NCBI GenBank assembly: GCA_945643635.1 | Contig: CALZFC010000001.1 | Coordinates: forward strand, 601,001 to 665,000 | Length of the DNA stretch: 64,000 bases | Direction of reading: 5' to 3' | Source of the DNA: Allodiplogaster sudhausi | Taxonomy: Eukaryota; Nematoda; Chromadorea; Rhabditida; Diplogasteridae | Part shown: piece by piece, positions 56,735 through 64,000 of the stretch | Layout: every line of letters begins with the position of its first letter | Position numbering within the stretch: the stretch's first letter is position 1 | The notes under the pieces: model-generated | What the model saw: the letters and a program-made list of their open reading frames with translations, nothing else | Database searches by the model: none | Told to the model about the DNA's origin: nothing | Program-made: the position numbers and the translations under genes

Positions 56735-56738
56735 TTAA

Positions 56739-57740
56739 AAGGGAGTATGCCTTTTAGAATATGTTTTTTCTTTCTGAAAATGACCTTATTTTTCCTTATA
56801 TGGACATATCAAGGCAAATCTCAGCGCATTCCAACAAATATTTTGAGTATTTTCGCCGATTATTTTTTAACGATATGTATCTTTGCTAGATTTAGGCCAG
56901 TTCTCGAGACCCCTATAAGGAAAGGGCGGAATGATAAGGACACTGCTTATGTTTGGCTCTTTCAGTTTTTGCCAATACGTCTCCTTCCTTTCTCTGCCGC
57001 AACGCATTTTTTTCTCGGATTAGTCGTGTAAGTTACTCTCTTTTTTAGTTTCTTAATTCTGACCAATCCTCAAGATAATTTTCAAGAAACTCATATTTGC
57101 AAACATTATTAAAAATATTCTTTTGTACTTACTGTTTAGAAACTATACTTTTAAACCGATGTAAAATTATAGTAAAAATGTATTTGTCTTTTACGTTCAA
57201 GGAATGCGAGTTCGAACTACAAGTACGACATGCAGTGTGGAAAGCAATGAACTTCGCTCCAAGAAAAAGGTTGCCTTTCAAATGAACACTAGATATCAAT
57301 TTGCAATTTAATTTAATTTTCTGCTTTAGTCTTCAATAATTTGTTCCATGCATGTATGTATGTATGTATGTATGTGAGGGTGAATTTAAAGGTGACATTT
57401 ATGAATATTTATGACACAAATTACAATATTATTCATCTTTACTGCTAAACATGAAATCAGCTATCATCAATGGCACCACTTCAGTTCACTGAACAAGAAT
57501 CGGCTCATCAAGAGGAAAGTCAACGCCCATGTAGCGCAGCCTCTGGAGGTTGTCGCATCCTTTTTAATGGTTCTTTATTCTATTTTTTTTAATTGAAAAG
57601 ACAAGAAGAATTAATTACCGAGCTAAAGCAGTGTATGCATGGTCTTTATTTTCATTTTATTTTTTTACCAAATATATTCATTTGTAAGCCACGAGTGCTT
57701 ATTATGCTCATAACATCGTTTCTCTATTTTTGGAGGTTTG
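56739..57740. other. Intergenic between palindrome cluster and transporter gene
   Basis: AT-rich. Possible exon-like piece at 57471-57550 (acceptor cttcag, FTEQESAHQEESQRPCSAAS, donor), and an (ATGT)n run at 57352-57375. Nothing firmly identified. Upstream exons of the transporter could lie here. Confidence 0.4.
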
Positions 57741-57767
57741 GTCAGAATTTAAATTCGAATTGGTCAG

Positions 57768-60700
57768 ATGATGTCAACTCGAACTGCTTGGCGCCTCGCG
57801 GCAGTACTCTTCGCTTGATCACGCTCTATAGTGCACTCTGTACTGCTACCAACTTTAGCGTTTGTTTTGATGTGCTTTTACTGCTTTCTTTGTTCACTTA
57901 GTTATTCGATCATTTCTTTGAAACAACGATTTTTTTTTCTGTGGCACGATAAACAACTAATTTTCCTTTGAACATCACACAAAAAGAATGGGCTTCACTA
58001 CAGGAGGGCTACAGCAACACGTACCCGAACACATCTCATCGCTCCTTTCACGACTTTATCAATGGAACTTTTGTCGAACGAAATGGAGCGGTCAGCAGAA
58101 GATTTAGTTTTTCTATAAATATTTAATTCTTATTTATTTTTCCTTTAAAGCCACAGAATATATTTGCAAATTTATGTATATGTCATATAATTCTGCAATG
58201 ATTCCCAAAATATACAGTAATCAATAGTATTCCTAAACATATATGGCTACAGTTATCCCGAATCTTTTGTACTTTTGAATCTGTAAAAGGATGGCCTCTC
58301 GGAGGGTGCCTTTGCATGGCTCTGGTCGCTTACTCTCAACATCTGGTTCGTCGGCTACACCGTCGGCAATCTCATTACGCCGATACTCAATGATCGACTT
58401 GGCCGAAGAAGTCAAATATCTTCTTTTCCTCTCTCTCACTCTTTCTTGGTCTCCCTCTTTTGCTCATTCTGTTTCTTTCTCTCTCACTCAGTCTATCTCA
58501 CTCTCTCTACCGTTCTCGCTCTACTCTTGTTCTCTGTCTATTGCTCCATATCCTTCTCTCTCCCTCTCCTCTCTCTCTCTCTCTCTCAGTGGCTCTCATC
58601 GTCTCGAACACTGTCGCCCTTCTGGGAGCCCTTCTCGCCCTTCTCTCTGTGCTCGTCTCCCTGCCAGAGTTGTTCATTGTCTCGCGTGCGATTGCATCAA
58701 CTTCAGCTGGCGTCTCCTTTGGCACTCTTGTCCTCTTCACACAGGTAAGAGCTTTTTTTTTTTTAGTTATATCAAATTAAAATTACTTTATTTAATTTTT
58801 TATACTTAATAGTTACATATGAACTTTAATTTGTGCTAAATTACGCATAATTTTTTTTTTCATTTTTTTCTTCAGGAGACAGCACCCACCTCTCTTCGCG
58901 GAGTTTCCTCTTTCCTAAGCGAGTCGACGTTCATCTACACCGCGGCCATTGGGATGGCCTTTGGAATGGACGCGATCTTTGGCTTGATACTGCCCGCTCT
59001 CACCGGTGTTAGTAAAGTTGACTTAGTGGTAGTGCTATCGGTGTCGAGCCCAACCGTCCCGGTTTCGGATCCATCATGCTCCGTCTAGACGCTTCGCCAA
59101 AAGCACACTCTTTAATTCGCTCCTTTTGCATGACACAAGGACGAGAGTACATGTCTGATTTAGAGATACGTGATTACAATGGTCAGGAAAATTCAAATTG
59201 ATTAAAGTTGTTCTTCGTGCACTTTTAATTATCATTTTCAATTGCATGCGGTGTCAGGGTATTTCGTATTTGGTTCGGTTCCATGTGAATGTGCCTGTTC
59301 CAGATAACAATTCTTCCTTGTGCTCTGGCAATTCTACTAACTCTGCCGCTCCATGAGACGCCCAAGCATCTCCTCATCACTTGCGGCAACCGCGCCGCAG
59401 CTCTCCGTTCGCTGCAATACTATCGAGGCATGTAATAATAATAATAATAATAAATTAAATAGATAACTAAAATAAAATACCATAATATATCTCAGGGATT
59501 TTGATGAAATCTCTCACAATCAGGCGTGAGCGATAAACACGAGCTTGAGCTGGACGAGATGCTCCTCGAGGCTGCGCAGTCGGGAGACGCATCGCGGTTG
59601 AGTGTCACGTCGCGGTCAGGAGACGCGTCGAGTGACGCGTCGCGGTCGAGTGAGGCGTCGCGGTCGCTGCTGCGTGACGCTTGGGAAGCTCTCAAGACGC
59701 CACATCTCAGACGCGCCTTTCTGCTCGGCTGCGCGTGTTTGCAAGTGGGTTGAAAGAGCGAGAGAAGGAAACAACTAGTCAGAGTGTGTGAGAGAGGGTA
59801 GCAAGAGAGGAGATGACAGAGAGAAAGTATGTGAAAAAGATAGAGGAAGCGAGAGATAGAGAAAGAGAGAGAGAGAGAGGGAGATGAACGAGAGGGAGAG
59901 GGAGAGATGAACGAGATCGAGAGAGAGAGAGAGAGAGAGAACGAGAGCATTAGACAGTGAGATTGTCAGAAAGAGAGAGAGAGAGAGAGAGAGGAGAGAG
60001 GAGAGAGAGAAAGAGATAAAACCTCCAGATCGTTCTGTGCATCTGGCCGCTCTTCTACCTTTCGACCGATCTGCTCGAGTCCAACTTCTCCTCAGAAGTT
60101 GCCCAACTCGCGTCGCTCGGCTACATTATTGCGAACTGTCTCGCATCACTTGCTGGATGCTTCATCGTTGAGAGGTTTCACTATCTCACAGTCTTGCTTT
60201 CTCTTTGTCTCTCTCTCTGTCTCTTATTCTCACTCTCGCTGTCACTCTCTCTCTCTCTCTTTCACTCTCTCTCTCACTCTCTCTCTCTCTCACTCTCTCG
60301 CTCTCTCTCACTCCGTCTCCGCTTCTCTCCACCCAATGTGGCCCACACTTTCTCGTACTTTCTCTCTCTCTCACTCTCTCTCACTCTCTCAATCTCTCTC
60401 TCTCTCTTTCGATTCTTTCTCTCTGTCTCTCCCCAGATTTGGCCGCCGTCCTCAGATGCTTCTGCTGGGCGCCATCCACACAGCCGGCCTCTGCGCCTTC
60501 ATCGCAGCCGAGTTGCTCATCCCGCTCTGGCCAGTCGCACGCTACGGCCAGATCGCGAGTCTGCTCGTCATGGGCGTCGCCTACGGGTCAGACTCCGCCC
60601 ACCCGTCCAACTTTGTAATAGGCTCCGCCCACCCGTCCACCTTTTGCATTTCCGGCGGCACATATGTAGCACCAGCCGTTGTTTATAGGGGTGTTTTATC

Positions 60701-61761
60701 AACAACCAAAAAAAAAAGAATTGAAATTGAACGCTGTATTTCCCGGAGTCAACTAGGGATGTCAAGGAAGAGGTTCAACGATCTCTCCTGAACATATAAG
60801 ACAGTGTGAATTAAAAAGTTTGGTTTTTTTTCTGTAATTTTCGAAAATGCTGTTATTTTTGGCACGGATTTAGAATATTCCACTTCTTGTCATTATTGAC
60901 GATCGCAAAAATTGCCAAATCGCTGATCTGGCAATTTTAACGATCGTCAATAATGGCAAACAGTGGAATATTCTAAATCCACAGTGGAATATTCTAAATC
61001 AGTGCCAAAAATAACAGCATACTCGAAAATTGCAGAAAAAACCAAACTTTTTAATTCACACTGTCTTATATGTAAGTGAAGGGATGAAGTCTTCCATGAA
61101 CGAATATTCTGTTCTTTCAACGGATTCGTTTACTGTTTGCGAGACCCTTCTCTAGCTCCGCCCACCATGTTACCGGATTATCTTTCTTGTACGCAGCGTC
61201 GGCCTCGGCCCCGTGTCGCTCTTCATCACGTCCGAGCTCGTGCCGCAGCATGCGCGCGCTCTCGTGCAGTCGATGGTGCTCATTTGTGTATTTATGTATT
61301 ATATATGTAAGTATCTATTAATTCTTTAATTTGTATTGTTTATCTATAATATATTTATTTTCTGATCTATTCAATTATCTCCTAATTCGTTTTTTTTTGT
61401 TCATTCATATGAGTGTTCTTCAAAAATAATTAAACATAGATATATTTTTATGCTTGATATTTCATAAACAAAAATATGCTTAGATTTAAAAAAAAATTCC
61501 GTTTTCCCTCTTGAGGTGCTCGCCCTGAACACCGCAATGGCCGCCGCGCTCTCCTTCGTGACTCTTCCGCTCTACAGATGGGCCGGCGTTCTCGTCTTTG
61601 TGCCTCTCTTCGTGCTTCCCTCCGTCGTCGCTCTTCTCTTTCTCTTCCGTTCTCTGCCAGAGTCGGCCGGGAGAGAGATCCATGAGGTCGTCGAAGAGAT
61701 CAAGCGACAGTGTGGAGAGAGGGAAAGACCGAGTGGCTGTGATAGTGCCTCTAGTAATTAA
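57768..61761 (+). CDS. MFS sugar transporter (GLUT/SLC2-like)
   Basis: Role (family): facilitated sugar uptake across the plasma membrane through 12 helices. Seen: exons 58004-58090, 58290-58410, 58590-58744, 58876-59007, 59304-59431, 59524-59744, 60029-60174, 60437-60586, 61197-61275 and 61516-61761, with ends mostly in phase, stop at 61759. A probable first exon (about 57768-57867, STLRLITLYSALCTATNFSV) gives helix 1. FHDFINGTFVERNG is the first outer loop with an N-glycosylation site. NDRLGRR is the GRR motif of loop 2-3. PTSLRG and LPLHETPKHLL are the helix-6 end. A central loop has a GDAS/DASRS repeat (59578-59665). GPVSLFITSELVP and PESAGREIHEV are the helix-10 and PESKGR-type motifs. 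A hairpin element (60792-61073) lies in the intron before 61197. Exact start and the 59431/59524 join are unsure. Confidence 0.85.
58430..58588. repeat. (CT)n tract in transporter intron
   Basis: CT-rich filling of the intron, ending at the acceptor ctctctcag of exon 58590, where it serves as the polypyrimidine tract. Confidence 0.85.
59578..59665 (+). repeat. Short tandem coding repeat (gacgcgtcgcggtc)
   Basis: Imperfect tandem units encoding GDASR/SDASRS/SEASRS in the central cytoplasmic loop of the transporter. The frame is preserved. Confidence 0.8.
59755..60018. repeat. (GA)n tract in transporter intron
   Basis: About 260 bases of GA repeat. The next intron instead carries a (CT)n tract (60200-60435), so orientations alternate inside one gene. 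Confidence 0.9.
60200..60435. repeat. (CT)n tract in transporter intron
   Basis: About 235 bases of CT/CACTCTCT repeat ending at the acceptor of exon 60437. Leu/Ser frames here are artefacts. Confidence 0.9.
60792..61073. mobile_element. Hairpin MITE in transporter intron
   Basis: Seen: acatataagacagtgtgaat at the left and its exact reverse complement at the right. The arms extend about 125 bases to a centre near 60935, with an extra copy of gtggaatattctaaatc in the right arm. No coding content. Target duplication not clear (TA possible). Confidence 0.8.
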
Positions 61762-61849
61762 GGTTGCACTTTGATTCCGTGATGCATTCATGCTGTGCGG
61801 ATATGTATTGTTACTCTTATTTTTAGATAGCGTTCTATTGTTGCTCTTT

Positions 61850-61968
61850 ATAAAGAGAGAGTGGGAGAGAGAGATTGTGAAGTGGAGGAGAGAGAGATAA
61901 AGAGAGAGAGATAGAGAGATAGATAGAGACAGAGATAGAGACAGAGAGGGAGACAGAGAAAGAGAAAA
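61850..61968. repeat. (GA)n tract 3' of the transporter gene
   Basis: About 118 bases of GA/GATA/GACA repeat about 90 bases after the stop codon. Confidence 0.85.
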
Positions 61969-62282
61969 AGATGATAAACTTTTGACAAAACGGTTCTAAT
62001 TGTCTACTCTTTTGAAGAGGTTGAGCATAAAGCTGTGAAAAATAACGGTAAACATGCGCAACAAATCCTCACAGGTTTACATAAACATTGCAACAAATCC
62101 TTACATAAACATTATGGCCTTAAACTTAGCCTTTGCATTAACCCTATGGCTTTAAACTTCATAGGAGGAAGCAATTCGGGCACAATCTATAAGCAATATA
62201 CATATATGACGGTGCCAACTAAAAAAACGGTCGTTTTTGAATTTTCGACTCGTTGTGCACACTTTTTTGGAATATTCCACAT

Positions 62283-62338
62283 AAATATGCCAAATTGGCC
62301 AAAAAGTACGCGTACTTTTTGACAAATTTGGCATATTT
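62283..62338. repeat. Short hairpin (about 25-bp arms)
   Basis: aaatatgccaaattggccaa with aaagtac on the left, and the reverse complement immediately on the right across a GC dinucleotide. There is one base difference in the arm. It is followed by a CT-rich stretch (62340-62505). Confidence 0.8.
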
Positions 62339-62514
62339 CTCTCCCTCTTTCTCTCTCTTCTCTTTCTCTCCTTCTCATTCTCAGCTCTCTCCCCTATCTC
62401 TTTCCGCTCTCTCTTTCCCTCTCTCTTATTCATCACTCTCTTCTCTTTCTCTCTCTCATACCCCCTCTCTCGTCCCGCTCTCTCCCTCTCGCTCTCCTCC
62501 TTAACCTACCATCT

Positions 62515-62632
62515 CCAGTCGACCATTGGCGACGGTTAGCGCAGCCTGTGCATCCGGAGCAGAGGCAACGAGGCGGCCGATCAGCATATCCACATCGACG
62601 CCATACGGCTCCGAATCCAGCAAAGACGTTTT
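62515..62632 (-). pseudogene. RPC6-like copy D, exon 1 fragment
   Basis: Seen: minus strand reads SLLDSEPYGVDVDMLIGRLV and continues to a donor-like GAGATG|GTAGGT, clearly homologous to exon 1 of copies A-C, with the CT-rich intron start retained below 62505. The first five codons are missing: the sequence runs into the hairpin at 62634. No other exon of the gene is nearby. Confidence 0.85.
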
Positions 62633-62633
62633 T

Positions 62634-62722
62634 TTAAATGTTTCTCGCTAGCATTTTCTATAGTAAAATTTCCAGCAAAAGAGCTGGAAATTTTACTATT
62701 GAAAATGCTAGCGAGAAACATT
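62634..62722. repeat. Hairpin made from the RPC6-like 5' flank
   Basis: Arms of about 41 bases: aaatgtttctcgctagcatt... and its reverse complement, loop aaaag. The right arm resembles the bases that stand just upstream of exon 1 in copies A, B and C (gaaaatattagcgagaaa), so the left arm is an inverted duplicate of the flank that replaced the start of copy D. Confidence 0.75.
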
Positions 62723-62765
62723 TTACAAAAAAATTTGAAGATCGCAAAATGAACAAGTAACTGGG

Positions 62766-62806
62766 AACACGCCCTTGTCAATCTTCATATCGTCCGAGCT
62801 CGTATG
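62766..62806 (+). pseudogene. Possible tiny fragment of the transporter exon
   Basis: tcaatcttcatatcgtccga encodes TPLSIFISSELV, resembling GPVSLFITSELV of exon 61197-61275. It is too short for certainty, but it is the third such fragment in the window. Confidence 0.35.
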
Positions 62807-62986
62807 CGCATTTCATATGTGAATATGTATGTATGTACGCGTTCGATATGAATAACTGTCTCTTCTCTCTCCTCCACACTCTCATTTGTCATTGCTTCGG
62901 CAACCCTGTGCCAAGAACGTATACAAAAGGCGGTCAAATGTAGGGTGCTGGCCGATCGTGCATAGTCTTCCCTTCTTAACTGCCTC

Positions 62987-63126
62987 AGCTTTGCGCAGTG
63001 GCGATAACGTGACCAATGAGGCTTAGCCGAGATGCGTTTATTGCTGGTTGAAAACTTTTCCCAATTACCCGCTATGGCTCCTGAAACACGGATGCCATAT
63101 GCAATTTTTGAACGCCCGAATGGGCA
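62987..63126 (+). ncRNA. U4: U4 spliceosomal snRNA
   Basis: Role: pairs with U6 and delivers it to the spliceosome in the U4/U6.U5 tri-snRNP. Seen: begins agctttgcgcagtggcgata, followed by acgtgaccaatgaggct (5' stem-loop region) and tgctggttgaaaacttttcc (U6-pairing and following region). An Sm-binding site aatttttga lies at 63103-63111, followed by a terminal hairpin gcccgaatgggc. About 140 nt, the usual U4 length. The cgataacgtgaccaatgagg stretch is nematode-like. A proximal promoter element should lie about 50-65 bases upstream (62920-62940). It looks complete; whether it is transcribed cannot be told. Confidence 0.92.
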
Positions 63127-63235
63127 AAATTTCCTTACGTTCTTCTCGGAGCCTTTTCAGCATTTATGGGAACAGGTGTGAGAAAACAACATTCCAACAA
63201 TTCATGTTGTAATCGCAACAAGAATATCAGATTAC

Positions 63236-63597
63236 TTTGTAGAAGGAGCGAGCGTCTGGGCGATTGTAAAAGAGTGGAAGTGGAAAGCGGTCTTTCCCCC
63301 GGGGAGAGACCGCTCCACTGGACTGCCTAGCCACCAGGCAGTCATTCCGGGTGCGGCATCCGGGTGGTTCTCGCCGGGCGCAGCAGAAGCCAACGGAAAC
63401 CGCCGAAACTGCCCTTGCCTAGTCGGCAGTGCAACCGTTGCACGGATTGTCGGGCCTACACAGGACAGGTGTAAGATGGTCGGGCACTGAAAGAGGCATG
63501 TGCGGAGAGTAAAGAGTGTGTGATTTTCTGAGAGCTGGAGAGTCAATACGAATGGTGAGAGACGTGACAACAGAGAGAAAGAGAGTGAAAGAGAGAG

Positions 63598-63640
<43 letters not shown>

Positions 63641-63861
63641 GAAGGAGAGATAGTGAAGAGATGACAGAGAGAGAGAGGAGAAACAGGAGAAAGAGAAGAG
63701 AGAGTACACATGGTGGCTAGGAGAAACCTGGAGAGCAAAGGGAAAGTGTGAAAAACGCGATAAAAAAGAATGAGGAATAATCTGTATTCATAACTTATGA
63801 TGATGACGGCGGCCGATTTGACTTCGTATTGGACGCAGAGAACTTTTGCTCGTTTCGGCAT
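63236..63861 (-). other. Possible small minus-strand gene, unrecognised
   Basis: Minus strand from ATG 63859 reads MPKRAKVLCVQYEVKSAAVI, a plausible first exon. After a GA tract (63570-63710), 63240-63430 is GC-rich and open in two frames, one ending FYNRPDARSFYKVI and stop. No family recognised and the splice model is uncertain. The single long frame across the tract is not credible as one exon. Confidence 0.25.
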
Positions 63862-64000
63862 TTCTTCCGCGCCCGTTTCCTCCCGTGTTAAATAAAACGC
63901 ACGAAATGATTTCGTGATCTCACGCCCCTCATTTCCATTCCTTGTATTTCATACCAAATGAACATAAAATCAGAGGTCATATGTCTTCGGAGATAAAAAA

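Noticed and set aside
49635..56738. Inverted repeats as possible viral or plasmid termini, or a CRISPR-like array
   Set aside because: There are no viral genes, no regular spaced repeats, and the structure is explained by transposon palindromes with target duplications.
63232..63861. 209-codon minus-strand frame as one protein
   Set aside because: Its centre is a (GA)n tract read as Leu/Ser; at most the two ends could be exons.

Overview
The window is eukaryotic nuclear DNA, most probably from a nematode. It has intron-rich genes with short exons (about 50-350 nt) and acceptors of the ttttcag/tttaag kind. It also has a U4 snRNA with nematode-type sequence, an RPS23 relic close to the nematode protein, and a DIRS/PAT-like tyrosine-recombinase retrotransposon. 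A free-living clade such as the diplogastrids fits the many-small-exon style, but that is a guess. There is no bacterial gene organisation. Most long open frames are low-complexity (GA)n/(CT)n translations and are not genes.

Layout. 0.25-3.4 kb (minus): a complete endosomal syntaxin (STX7/12 type). 5.9-13.8 kb (minus): FCP1, the RNA polymerase II CTD phosphatase, 20 exons. 15.1-27.4 kb (minus): RBBP6-like E3 ligase (DWNN, zinc knuckle, RING, RS/KE-rich tail), 25 exons. 28.2-31.7 kb (minus): tandem copies A and B of a shortened RPC6 (POLR3F)-like gene; A is open, B is broken. 32.7-36.0 kb: PIF/Harbinger transposase (plus) and its convergent Myb/SANT-like partner gene (minus). 36.8-37.3 kb: RPS23 pseudogene. 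37.9 and 39.0 kb: fragments of the sugar transporter. 39.4-40.5 kb: F-box-like gene (plus). 41.2-44.2 kb (minus): a second, decayed copy of the RBBP6-RPC6 neighbourhood carrying RPC6 copy C. 45.0-51.7 kb: DIRS/PAT-like element. 49.6-56.7 kb: four stacked palindromes of about 1.7 kb. 58.0-61.8 kb (plus): a complete or near-complete MFS sugar transporter. 62.5 kb: exon-1 fragment of RPC6 (copy D). 62.99-63.13 kb (plus): U4 snRNA.

Functionally the host genes are unrelated housekeeping genes: membrane fusion, transcription, 3'-end processing/ubiquitination, Pol III, sugar transport and splicing. The window is dominated by rearrangement. It shows tandem and segmental duplication, dispersed gene fragments in both orientations, and nested mobile elements. 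The most unusual region is 49.6-56.7 kb, where long palindromes without coding capacity sit inside and beside the retrotransposon. One of them has a TTAA target duplication that can be proven from the empty site in its neighbour.

Introns are loaded with (GA)n or (CT)n tracts in both orientations. Three otherwise intact exons of FCP1 and RBBP6 need single-base shifts inside purine-rich or simple coding repeats, so small consensus errors in the assembly are possible.
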